This document shows positions 1-7,233 of a stretch of DNA of 11,658 bases, piece after piece (position 1 is the stretch's first letter; every line of letters begins with the position of its first letter). The notes under the pieces are model-generated. The model was given only the letters and a program-made list of their open reading frames with translations, was not told the DNA's origin and made no database searches. The position numbers and the translations under genes were made by a program. The stretch is from contig CALPOS020000051.1 in the NCBI GenBank assembly GCA_943325255.2, positions 1-11,658 on the forward strand, given 5' to 3'. The DNA comes from Sphingobacterium thalpophilum. GTDB taxonomy: Bacteria; Bacteroidota; Bacteroidia; Flavobacteriales; Flavobacteriaceae.

Positions 1-8
1 CAATATAA

Positions 9-40
9 AAAAAATCCAAATCTTTCGATTTGGATTTTTT
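9..40 (-). terminator. Intrinsic terminator of the M36 peptidase gene
   Basis: Two perfectly complementary 14-base arms (9-22 and 27-40) enclose a 4-base loop that reads GAAA on the minus strand. The core is TCCAAATC paired with GATTTGGA, and A/T runs on both sides give a U-tract in either direction. It lies 22 bp past the stop codon of the peptidase gene, so it most likely ends that transcript. It could also work for a plus-oriented gene left of the window. Confidence 0.85.
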
Positions 41-62
41 GTTTTTCTACACTCAAGACTAA

Positions 63-2786
63 CTAGTTCTTGATCAGTTTTTGCGAATAATTAAGATTAT
101 CACCTGTTACTTTTACAATGTAGATTCCTGATTGTAAATCATTAATGTTTATTGATTTCTCTACATTAAAATTATCATCTACTTGATTTAGCACTATACG
201 ACCATTGATATCAATAATCTGCACTTGCAATTTACCTGCAAATTTATTAACTCTAACATTCACCTGGCTATTAGCTGGATTAGGATATACTCTAACTAAA
301 TCCTCTCTGCTGAAATCATTTACAGCCAACACACAATTTGGACCTGCTGGGAATTCTGTAAAGTCCTCAACTTGATCATTGCAATCGTCTGAACTTCCTG
401 AAGAAGCATTCAAACCAACGCCTCTTCTTGCAAATACTTGCATAATCATGCAATAATCTGCTCCTCCAGTAGTTGCTAGGTCAGCAGCAAATAAATTATC
501 TCTACCAGCCACAATATTTGTTTGTCCTGCAGTCTCTAATTTTAAAGCATCAATAACTAATTGCATCACTTTGTTGTTTCCTCCTGTACCATTGTATAGG
601 TCTGGATCAAAACCGTATTTTTCAATATACTTCCAAGTCAAATCCCACAAACAAGAAGTCCAAAACTCACCTATCTTATAACGGTATGCTGTATCAGCAG
701 GGTCAGCAGGAATAGGAATATTAGAATCTGCAAATGTTCTTGGATCAACAGTCATATCTCTTGAATATCCAAAATCTCTAAATCCAAATCCATCTACTGG
801 TTGATTTACTGCATATGTTCCAATTTCCTTCCTTTCAAGACCGGTGTCAGTAGCTTTTATTTGGTTAATTAAACCAAAGAAATCTGACCATCCTTCTCCC
901 ATCTGCTCATAGTTGTTCATTTGTCCAGATAATCCACCTCCAACAAGTCGATTTGAGATCCCGTGACCATATTCATGTCCGACAATAACATTATCAAAAC
1001 TTCCGTCAGCATATAAGTATAGGTTATTTGGCACTTCAATTTTTACATTTACTGGTCCATTCGCCATTTCTCCAATTAAGACATCACCTTTTTCCTTAGA
1101 AATAAAAATTGCTGGAATCGTAATTCCTAGTAACCCTGTAGAACTCATAGATAATTGTACTGGATTATTTGCTACGGTATCAGTAACGATTACTGCCGTT
1201 GCACCAGCATCTTGAGCCGCTTTAACTTTGTTACTGAAGAAACATCCACCTCTTCTAATCAAGGCAATTTTTCCGGAAATATCGAAAGCGTTAGTAGCAG
1301 GATTACATGCAGAATTTGGATTATTACCGGGAACTAAAGGCTCATTTTGAAACAAAACTAAGTCTGAGGTAATACCATTTGGAGCCGCAGGCACAGGAAT
1401 ACTGTCTGTTCCTTCAAACACATTAGTTGTTGCAGACATAGGACCTGCAATCGTTGAAGGAGAATTGATTTGAATATAATCTGTTGGAGGAGCTCCTAAA
1501 GTCCACATAAACATTTGAATTCTAGGACGAACTCCGTCATTTGTAGGAGTAAAGTTAGCATTGTTTAAAGTAGGCGTCGCTTGAGAATAACCATCTTGTG
1601 AGTCTGCTTGTACAACATCTCCCGTACCTGACGCTACACCACCTCTTCCGTAGTTGTTTTGTTGGTAGTTACCATTCGCTTCGTCAAAACCATAATTATA
1701 CCAAATGTCATGCATGATATTCGTCATGTAAAACAAGTTGGTTGTAGCAGCGGAAGTATAAGCCGTTGGTTGTTGTGTTTGAGAAACCCCATTTACATAA
1801 GGAAAATCAAAAAGCAAAGAAGCACCTCCGTCAGGACGAATTCCTGTTCCGTTGTCACCGTTAGCATCTTCTTGTGCCCAAATGTTATTTCCTCTAGTAA
1901 TCGTGAAAATAAGCCCTGCTGTTGTACCGGTTAGTGAATTAGCATTATGCCAACCACGTGGCGAAGCAACTGCATCAGCATATGGAGTTACTAATTGAAA
2001 AGGACTGTGATTTGGACTCTCAAAGTTGAATGGTATTACCTTGTAAGATCCTGGAACCTCCATTGGAGCGGAAGTCAACTTTGGTGCAGCAAACGCCGCA
2101 TCGTGAAAGTTAAATTTAGTTTTTCTATTGCTTGCGTTTTCATTGTGTGCATGCGAATGGTGTCTGTCACCAAAGGTACAGTTGATTGTTAAATCTCTTT
2201 TGTCTAAGGTGTTCCCATTAACTGCATCAATTTTGATATCCCAATAGTGCTTCCCATCTGGAGAATAAAATTGATATCCCCAAGCTAATTTCAATTTAGA
2301 ATCAGCAGTTGGAAGATAAGCTAGTTTAGCCAAAATTGGATCTTCATGAACCCCATCAGTAATAGTAAATTTCTTTCCGTCTGTAGATTCGGTGATAGAA
2401 AAATTGGCAGTAGCATATCCCAAAGAAGTATACGCTTTATTCAATGCGTCCATTACAGATAAAGATGGTGTTGATGTATTTACTTTCTGAGCTATATTAG
2501 CTTGGAAGTTACTTCCAACTTTAAGCACGTTTCCGTCTTTGATTGCAATGGTAGATTGCCCGTTGAAAATTTCAATTCCTTGGTGTCTTTGAACCACATA
2601 ACAACTAGTTATTTTAGTTCCTTTACCGAAAAATTCGTTTTGAATACTCAAGTCCGAGAGGTCTTGATTTGTGAGACCAAATTGAGCTCGATTTGTTTCC
2701 AAATAAGATTGGATAATTGCCTTGTTCGCTTGGGAAAAACCAACAAACGAAACAAGCAATGCGGTTAATAGTGTAATTTTTTTCAT
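63..2786 (-). CDS. Secreted M36 (fungalysin-type) zinc metallopeptidase with PA domain and T9SS sorting tail
   Basis: A 907-residue extracellular protease precursor. Residues 1-20 are a Sec signal peptide (MKK, hydrophobic core, then FSQA). Residues about 43-200 look like the inhibitory FTP/PepSY-type propeptide. The M36 catalytic region includes the family motif around 357-384 (MHDIWYNYGFDEANGNYQQN), the zinc site HEYGH at 604-608 and the third ligand Glu631 in GEGWSDF. A protease-associated (PA) domain is inserted at about 455-585. The C-terminus (about 832-907, starting with VYPNPA and ending KLIKN) is a type A T9SS sorting domain, so the protein should cross the outer membrane by T9SS. 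The ATG at 2784-2786 was chosen because it starts directly at the signal peptide; the frame extends 8 codons upstream only to a TTG that lies inside the candidate promoter. It is monocistronic. Family M36 is clear; the substrate is unknown. Confidence 0.95.
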   Translation of the reverse strand: MKKITLLTALLVSFVGFSQANKAIIQSYLETNRAQFGLTNQDLSDLSIQNEFFGKGTKITSCYVVQRHQGIEIFNGQSTIAIKDGNVLKVGSNFQANIAQKVNTSTPSLSVMDALNKAYTSLGYATANFSITESTDGKKFTITDGVHEDPILAKLAYLPTADSKLKLAWGYQFYSPDGKHYWDIKIDAVNGNTLDKRDLTINCTFGDRHHSHAHNENASNRKTKFNFHDAAFAAPKLTSAPMEVPGSYKVIPFNFESPNHSPFQLVTPYADAVASPRGWHNANSLTGTTAGLIFTITRGNNIWAQEDANGDNGTGIRPDGGASLLFDFPYVNGVSQTQQPTAYTSAATTNLFYMTNIMHDIWYNYGFDEANGNYQQNNYGRGGVASGTGDVVQADSQDGYSQATPTLNNANFTPTNDGVRPRIQMFMWTLGAPPTDYIQINSPSTIAGPMSATTNVFEGTDSIPVPAAPNGITSDLVLFQNEPLVPGNNPNSACNPATNAFDISGKIALIRRGGCFFSNKVKAAQDAGATAVIVTDTVANNPVQLSMSSTGLLGITIPAIFISKEKGDVLIGEMANGPVNVKIEVPNNLYLYADGSFDNVIVGHEYGHGISNRLVGGGLSGQMNNYEQMGEGWSDFFGLINQIKATDTGLERKEIGTYAVNQPVDGFGFRDFGYSRDMTVDPRTFADSNIPIPADPADTAYRYKIGEFWTSCLWDLTWKYIEKYGFDPDLYNGTGGNNKVMQLVIDALKLETAGQTNIVAGRDNLFAADLATTGGADYCMIMQVFARRGVGLNASSGSSDDCNDQVEDFTEFPAGPNCVLAVNDFSREDLVRVYPNPANSQVNVRVNKFAGKLQVQIIDINGRIVLNQVDDNFNVEKSININDLQSGIYIVKVTGDNLNYSQKLIKN

Positions 2787-2807
2787 AGTTTTTATTTTAA
2801 GAGAAAA

Positions 2808-2838
2808 CAAACTTAAATTATTTTTTTTGATTTTTCAA
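2808..2838 (-). promoter_or_regulatory. Bacteroidetes-type promoter of the M36 peptidase gene
   Basis: On the minus strand, TTG (2836-2838) is followed by a 20-base AT-rich spacer and TAAGTTTG (2808-2815), matching the Bacteroidetes consensus TTG-N(17-23)-TAnnTTTG. The start codon lies 21 bp downstream, giving a short leader of roughly 15 nt. It sits in the 76-bp gap after dgt, so the peptidase gene is probably transcribed on its own. Confidence 0.6.
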
Positions 2839-2849
2839 GCAATCCACTA

Positions 2850-2871
2850 AAACATTAACAATCTAATGTTT
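2850..2871 (-). other. Inverted repeat straddling the dgt stop codon
   Basis: Arms TAATGTTT (2864-2871) and AAACATTA (2850-2857) pair perfectly over 8 bp with a 6-base loop, and the dgt stop codon lies at the base of the loop. No U-tract follows on the minus strand and the stem is AT-rich, so it is at best a weak terminator or a 3'-end stabilising hairpin. Confidence 0.3.
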
Positions 2872-4206
2872 GAATCCTACGATATTCTGATAATACAGCA
2901 ATGCATTGCCATCTGTAAGCAAAGAAATGAAATGACAGATGTGCAAAAGTCTATCGTATAAGTTTTCCTTTTCAAGATGATGTTTTTCAGGCAGAATTTG
3001 CAAAAGTAGCTTGTCATAACTAGTTGCCTTTCCTTCAGATTGGTTATTATAGGCCGTAATAAATTTATCTAAAAGTGTATTGATAATTTGATATCCTTTG
3101 ACTTCTTTATCAATGACTTCTCGACTTTGATATATGTTTTTTACACTCAATTTGATGATGTCATCCATTTGTGCTTTGTACTTGCTCTTGTCGGTCAACG
3201 CATATGGGAAATTGCCTTGCAGAATCGCTTCTTCATTTTCAATAAAAACGCGAACCGCATCATTAATTAGATTGCCAATGGCTAAAGCTCTCAAATAACT
3301 GATGCGGTCTTCTCGGGTCGTTAAAGTCTTATACTTGGCTGTATCAATGTTGTCTTTGACCAATTTGATAAGATATTCTAAAGCGTAATCTTCGGAAACG
3401 AGTCCCAAATTGATTCCGTCTTCAAAGTCAATAATCGTATAACAAATATCATCGGCTGCCTCGACCAAATAAGCCAAAGGATGGCGCTCAAACCCGATAT
3501 CATTGCCAGACTTATTTGAAATTAATCCCAATTCCGCCGCCACTTCTTGAAAGAAATCTTTATCCGTTTGAAAGAAACCGTATTTCTTATCTGCAATGTT
3601 TTTGGTAGGTTTCTTAGGCAGACTTTCTTTGGGATATTTCATAAACGCACCCAAAGTAGCATACGAAATCCGCAATCCGCCTTCTATTCCTGGACGACTA
3701 GCAGTCAATACTGAAAAACCATTAGCATTTCCTTCAAAATCGATGAGATCTTGCCACTGTTTATCGGTCAAATGGTCTTTGTATTGCTTGCCGTTTCCGA
3801 TAGAGAAATATTCCCCAATGGCTTTTTCTCCCGAATGCCCAAACGGTGGATTCCCAATATCATGCGCCAACGAAGCAGCTGCGACAATTGCGCCAAAATC
3901 ATTCATTTGAAAACCATGCACTTCTTGCAAATACGGATATTTTTCGATGATTTTTTTTCCAACCAGTCTTCCGATCGACCTTCCTACAACCGATACTTCC
4001 AAACTATGAGTAAGTCTGGTGTGGACAAAGTCTGTTTTTGACAGCGGAATGACTTGTGTTTTGTCCTGCAAACTCCGAAAAGCAGCAGAAAAAATGATTC
4101 GATCATAATCGACTTCAAATCCTAAACGCGTGTCATCCTGTTCTTTGCGCAAACGTTTGCTCGTGTCGCCTTGACGTTTAAGTGATAAAAGTTGTTCCCA
4201 GTTCAT
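2863..4206 (-). CDS. dgt: Deoxyguanosinetriphosphate triphosphohydrolase (dGTPase)
   Basis: A 447-residue cytosolic HD-domain enzyme that hydrolyses dGTP to deoxyguanosine and triphosphate. The metal-binding HD signature is complete: His67 in HTRLTHSLEV, His115-Asp116 in AASLAHDIGNPPFGHSGE, and the distal Asp at 252/253 in VEAADDICY. The opening motif (about 25-50, DTRLGFEVDYDRIIFSAAFR) is typical of bacterial dGTPases. It is somewhat shorter than E. coli Dgt (about 505 residues), as is usual for the family in this phylum. The ATG at 4204-4206 is the natural start, as MNWEQLLS is a common family N-terminus. It lies downstream of nrdA on the same strand, which fits a role in trimming the dNTP pool, but a terminator and repeats separate them. 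No TAnnTTTG box was found just upstream. Activity on dNTPs other than dGTP cannot be judged. Confidence 0.93.
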   Translation of the reverse strand: MNWEQLLSLKRQGDTSKRLRKEQDDTRLGFEVDYDRIIFSAAFRSLQDKTQVIPLSKTDFVHTRLTHSLEVSVVGRSIGRLVGKKIIEKYPYLQEVHGFQMNDFGAIVAAASLAHDIGNPPFGHSGEKAIGEYFSIGNGKQYKDHLTDKQWQDLIDFEGNANGFSVLTASRPGIEGGLRISYATLGAFMKYPKESLPKKPTKNIADKKYGFFQTDKDFFQEVAAELGLISNKSGNDIGFERHPLAYLVEAADDICYTIIDFEDGINLGLVSEDYALEYLIKLVKDNIDTAKYKTLTTREDRISYLRALAIGNLINDAVRVFIENEEAILQGNFPYALTDKSKYKAQMDDIIKLSVKNIYQSREVIDKEVKGYQIINTLLDKFITAYNNQSEGKATSYDKLLLQILPEKHHLEKENLYDRLLHICHFISLLTDGNALLYYQNIVGFKH

Positions 4207-4208
4207 TT

Positions 4209-4308
4209 TTAGATTGTTAGATTCTTGGATTCTTGTATTATTTAGATTGTGAGACTTTAAGATTATAAGACGACAGGAACGATCTTGAAATCTTACAGTC
4301 TTGTAGTC
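4209..4308. repeat. Degenerate AT-rich array with 8-bp period
   Basis: About 100 bp read on the plus strand as imperfect octamers with consensus near TTNNANTC: ttagattg (4209), ttagattc (4217), ttggattc (4225), ttgtatta (4233), then after one extra base ttagattg (4242), tgagactt, taagatta, taagacga, and after a break ttgaaatc (4285), ttacagtc (4293) and ttgtagtc (4301). It fills the space directly before the dgt start codon. Units are too short and too diverged for CRISPR, and no coding potential is evident. Confidence 0.7.
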
Positions 4309-4314
4309 TATTAT

Positions 4315-4383
4315 TAGCCCTGATAGAGCCGATATCCTTTTTGAGGTACGAAAAAAGATAAAGGCGAAAGCAGGAATAGCTCC
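4315..4383 (+). repeat. Palindromic intergenic element, copy 1
   Basis: The left arm is 4315-4342 (blocks TAGCCCTGATAGA and ATCCTTTTT), the loop is gaggtacg (4343-4350), and the right arm is 4351-4383 (blocks AAAAAAGAT and CAGGAATAGCTCC). The arms are imperfect reverse complements, sharing AGC, CCTG, GCC, TATC and the T-run. The same arm blocks recur in opposite orientation at 6932-7035, on the other side of nrdA, which shows this is a dispersed repeat and not an ordinary terminator. It adjoins the nrdA terminator. Confidence 0.7.
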
Positions 4384-4391
4384 TAAAAAAC

Positions 4392-4419
4392 AAAACAGCT
4401 ACCCAAAGATAGCTGTTTT
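4392..4419 (-). terminator. Intrinsic terminator of nrdA
   Basis: Arms AAAACAGCTA (4410-4419 on the minus strand) and TAGCTGTTTT (4392-4401) form a perfect 10-bp stem with an 8-base loop. On the minus strand it is followed by a U-rich run (TGTTTTGTTTTTTAGG). It starts 27 bp past the nrdA stop. It should separate nrdA from dgt transcriptionally, at least in part. Confidence 0.8.
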
Positions 4420-4446
4420 TTGATGGGATAGTAACCGTCTCAAGAA

Positions 4447-6864
4447 TTACGATCCACACATTTCGCAATCATCGGGTCCGGCATTTCGTGCCAGTTCGAT
4501 CATAGCTTTAAAATCTTCTGCAGACATTTCACCGGTTTCATTTGGCTCAGCTACTTCTACTGCTGCCGCCACTTCTTGCGTTGGTTCTGCTTTTTTATCA
4601 TTGTTCAGCGTAAACTTGATGGCGTCTACGGCTGATTTTGTTCTTAAGTAATACATTCCTGTTTTTAGTCCAGATTGCCATGCGTAGAAATGCATCGACG
4701 TTAGTTTGGCATAATTCGCATCTTGCATAAACAAGTTGAGCGATTGTGATTGGTCGATAAAATACCCTCTGTGGCGTGACATATCGATAATATCCTTCAT
4801 CGACATTTCCCAAACGGTTTTGTACAGTTCTTTCAAATCTTCTGGAACTGCTTCGATGTTTTGTACCGAACCATTGTGTCGCATGATTTCTTGTTTCAAA
4901 TCTTCGTTCCACAAACCTCTTTTTACCAGGTCTTCTAATAAATGTTTGTTGACTACGATAAACTCTCCAGACAGTACACGACGCGTATAAATGTTTGATG
5001 TATACGGTTCAAACGCTTCGTTGTTCCCTAAAATTTGTGACGTAGACGCGGTTGGCATTGGCGCTACTAATAGTGAATTTCTCACGCCATTTTTCATCAC
5101 TTCTTTTCTCAACGCTGCCCAATCCCATCGTCCTGATAATTCCTCGTCTTTCATTCCCCAAAGGTTGTGCTGGAATTCTCCTTGTGAAATTGGTGAACCT
5201 TTGAAAGAAGAATACGGTCCTTCTTCTACTGCCATTTCCATCGAAGCGGTTACGGCGGCAAAATATAAAGTTTCGAAAATATCTTGGTTTAGTTTTTTTG
5301 CTTCGTCGCTGGTAAAAGGCATTCTTAACAAAATGAAAGCATCTGCCAAACCTTGTACGCCCAATCCAACTGGACGGTGGCGCATATTGGAGTTTTCTGC
5401 TTCTTTTACTGGATAGTAATTTCTATCGATGACTTTGTTCAAGTTTCGGGTTACTCTTTTGGTAACATTGAATAGTAATTCGTGGTTGAAAGCCCCATTT
5501 TCGACAAACATCGGCAACGAAATCGACGCTAGATTACAAACTGCAATTTCATCTTCCGAAGTATACTCCATAATCTCGGTACACAAATTCGAAGAACGAA
5601 TCGTACCTAAATTTTTCTGATTCGATTTGCGGTTTGCAGCATCTTTATATAGCATGTAAGGCGTTCCAGTCTCAATTTGAGATTCTAGGATTTTCTCCCA
5701 CAATTCACGTGCTTTGATGGTTTTTCGTCCTTTGCCTCTTTCTTCGTAGGAAATATATAATGCTTCGAACTCATCACCATAAACATCGTACAAACCTGGA
5801 CATTCGTTCGGACACATCAACGTCCATGTGCTGTCTTCTTGCACACGTTTCATGAATAAATCTGACGTCCACATCGCGAAGAATAAATCTCTCGCACGCA
5901 TTTCTTCTTTTCCGGTATTCTTTTTCAAGTCTAAGAACTCGAAGATATCCGCATGCCAAGTTTCTAAGTAAATAGCGAAACTTCCTTTTCTTTTTCCGCC
6001 TCCTTGATCTACATATCTTGCGGTGTCGTTAAACACACGCAACATCGGCACAATTCCGTTCGATGTTCCGTTTGTTCCTCTAATATAAGAACCTGTCGCT
6101 CTCACATTGTGAATAGACAATCCAATTCCGCCTGCTGACTGTGAAATTTTCGCCGTGTTTTTCAACGTATCGTAAATCCCATCAATACTATCATCACGCA
6201 TCGACAACAAGAAACAAGAAGACATCTGTGGTTTTGGTGTTCCGGCGTTGAATAACGTTGGTGTGGCGTGTGTAAAGAACTTCTTCGACATTAAGTCGTA
6301 AGTTTCAATTACAGCCTCTAAATCATTTAAGTGAATCCCAACAGCAACACGCATCAACATATGTTGCGGACGCTCAACAATTTTACCGTTGATTTTCAAC
6401 AAATACGAACGCTCTAATGTTTTAAATCCAAAGTAATCGTAATTAAAATCGCGGTTGTAAATCACATGTGAATCTAAAAACTCCGCGTTTTTTTGAATCA
6501 CGTCATGCACTTCTTCCGAAAGCAAAGGCGCTTTCTGATTGGTTCTCGGATTCACGTAATGATACATTTCATTCATGGTCTCCGAAAACGATTTGGTGGT
6601 ATTTTTATGCAAATTCGAAATCGCGATTCTCGCTGCCAACTGTGCGTAATCTGGGTGCGCAATGGTCATCGAAGCGGCGGTTTCTGCTGCTAGATTGTCT
6701 AATTCAGAAGTGGTCACGCCGTCATATAATCCCTCAATAACGCGCATCGCCACTTTCACGGCGTCAACTAAATCGTTGAGTCCGTAGCATAATTTCTTAA
6801 TTCTGTCGGTAATCTTGTCGAACATTACTGGCTCTTTGTGGCCATCTCTCTTCACTACATACAT
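4447..6864 (-). CDS. nrdA: Ribonucleoside-diphosphate reductase class Ia, alpha (large) subunit
   Basis: An 805-residue catalytic subunit that reduces ribonucleoside diphosphates to deoxyribonucleotides using the radical supplied by NrdB. Residues 1-90 form an N-terminal ATP-cone (MYVVKRDGHKEPVMFDKI), so dATP feedback inhibition is expected. Active-site residues are present: Cys217 (SSCFLLS) and Cys443 (AVCNLAS) as the redox pair, Cys428 and Glu430 in NLCTEI as the thiyl-radical cysteine and catalytic Glu, and Tyr738-Tyr739 in the radical-transfer path. The C-terminal tail ends in C-E-M-C-G-S (Cys800, Cys803), the swinging thiol pair re-reduced by thioredoxin or glutaredoxin. All family-specific residues I looked for are intact. 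The ATG at 6862-6864 starts immediately at the ATP-cone. It lies 369 bp downstream of nrdB. I saw no convincing promoter of its own, so it may depend on the nrdB promoter or on one hidden in the repeat-rich spacer. Confidence 0.98.
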   Translation of the reverse strand: MYVVKRDGHKEPVMFDKITDRIKKLCYGLNDLVDAVKVAMRVIEGLYDGVTTSELDNLAAETAASMTIAHPDYAQLAARIAISNLHKNTTKSFSETMNEMYHYVNPRTNQKAPLLSEEVHDVIQKNAEFLDSHVIYNRDFNYDYFGFKTLERSYLLKINGKIVERPQHMLMRVAVGIHLNDLEAVIETYDLMSKKFFTHATPTLFNAGTPKPQMSSCFLLSMRDDSIDGIYDTLKNTAKISQSAGGIGLSIHNVRATGSYIRGTNGTSNGIVPMLRVFNDTARYVDQGGGKRKGSFAIYLETWHADIFEFLDLKKNTGKEEMRARDLFFAMWTSDLFMKRVQEDSTWTLMCPNECPGLYDVYGDEFEALYISYEERGKGRKTIKARELWEKILESQIETGTPYMLYKDAANRKSNQKNLGTIRSSNLCTEIMEYTSEDEIAVCNLASISLPMFVENGAFNHELLFNVTKRVTRNLNKVIDRNYYPVKEAENSNMRHRPVGLGVQGLADAFILLRMPFTSDEAKKLNQDIFETLYFAAVTASMEMAVEEGPYSSFKGSPISQGEFQHNLWGMKDEELSGRWDWAALRKEVMKNGVRNSLLVAPMPTASTSQILGNNEAFEPYTSNIYTRRVLSGEFIVVNKHLLEDLVKRGLWNEDLKQEIMRHNGSVQNIEAVPEDLKELYKTVWEMSMKDIIDMSRHRGYFIDQSQSLNLFMQDANYAKLTSMHFYAWQSGLKTGMYYLRTKSAVDAIKFTLNNDKKAEPTQEVAAAVEVAEPNETGEMSAEDFKAMIELARNAGPDDCEMCGS

Positions 6865-6931
6865 GGGCTTGTTTGTTTTGCGAACTAGAAAATCCCTTCT
6901 CTACTTCTGGTTATTTGTTTTTGTTTTTGGA

Positions 6932-7035
6932 AGCTAATCCCGCTATCATTCCAATCTTTTTTGTTTTGTAGAAAGCCCCTCGACTGCGCTCGGGGTGACA
7001 AAACAAAAAAGGATTTTCCCTTCTATCGGGGCTAG
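6932..7035 (-). repeat. Palindromic intergenic element, copy 2, with enlarged loop
   Basis: Read on the minus strand, the left arm has the blocks CTAGCCCCGATAGA and AATCCTTTTTTG and the right arm CAAAAAAGAT, AGCGGGATTAGCT and TCC. These match copy 1 at 4315-4383 block by block but in the opposite orientation. The inner stem is a perfect 13-bp pairing of 6957-6969 with 6998-7010 (TTTTTTGTTTTGT), and the loop is occupied by a separate GC-rich hairpin. The element therefore forms a two-level palindrome of about 104 bp in the nrdB-nrdA spacer. Confidence 0.7.
6976..6997. repeat. GC-rich REP-like hairpin nested in copy 2
   Basis: CCTCGA and TCGGGG (one T-G wobble) pair around the loop CTGCGC, giving a compact hairpin in an AT-rich surround. 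On the minus strand the core reads GAGCGCAGTCGAGG, which resembles a GAGCGNAGNCGA motif that I recall from dispersed intergenic repeats of several bacterial phyla. That link is from memory and was not searched. Its composition differs sharply from the flanking T/A-rich stem, which suggests an independent insertion. Confidence 0.55.
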
Positions 7036-7152
7036 GCAATCCGTTTGTATTGGGCGTGTAGTATAAAAAATGGCTTAGAGATAAATTGGTAATCTTATAT
7101 TTTTGGCGCGCGGCAGCCGCAAAGGCGCTATGAAAAAACCAAATAAACTTTT

Positions 7153-7232
7153 AAAACTTTGCGACTCTGCGACTTTACGAGAATCTTTAATCTATATTCA
7201 TTAAACCTCGTGGCTTAGCGACTTCGTGGCAT
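7153..7232. repeat. 8-bp periodic array next to the nrdB stop codon
   Basis: Eighty bases divide into ten octamers in one register: aaaacttt, gcgactct, gcgacttt, acgagaat, ctttaatc, tatattca, ttaaacct, cgtggctt, agcgactt, cgtggcat. Six of them carry a GC-containing core (gcgact, acgag, cgtgg, agcgact). It ends one base before the nrdB stop codon. The period equals that of the unrelated-looking array at 4209-4308. Confidence 0.6.
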
Positions 7233-7233
7233 T

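Larger units (their letters stand above)
6865..7233. other. Repeat-filled nrdB-nrdA spacer without a gene
   Basis: These 369 bp contain no plausible coding sequence. From nrdA towards nrdB they hold a short unique AT-rich stretch, a palindromic element with a nested GC-rich hairpin (6932-7035), an AT-rich unique stretch (about 7041-7104), a GC-rich block (7105-7129) with the small palindrome GCGGCAGCCGC at 7110-7120, and an 8-bp periodic array running up to the nrdB stop (7153-7232). No good TAnnTTTG box for nrdA and no clear intrinsic terminator for nrdB were seen on the minus strand. Confidence 0.75.

Noticed and set aside
2787..2810. Extended N-terminus for the M36 peptidase from an upstream TTG
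   Set aside because: It would put eight residues before a perfect signal peptide, and the TTG lies within the TAAGTTTG promoter box.
4209..4308. CRISPR-like array
   Set aside because: Units are 8 bp without spacers, highly degenerate, and no cas genes are present.
4238..4468. Minus-strand open frame of 76 codons between nrdA and dgt
   Set aside because: It overlaps the nrdA 3' end and runs through the nrdA terminator, the palindromic element and the octamer array. The residues follow the repeats and show no domain.
7105..7129. GC-rich block as an nrdB terminator
   Set aside because: The small palindrome GCGGCAGCCGC has a one-base centre and cannot fold into a proper hairpin, GGCGC is repeated directly and not inverted, and no U-tract follows on the minus strand.
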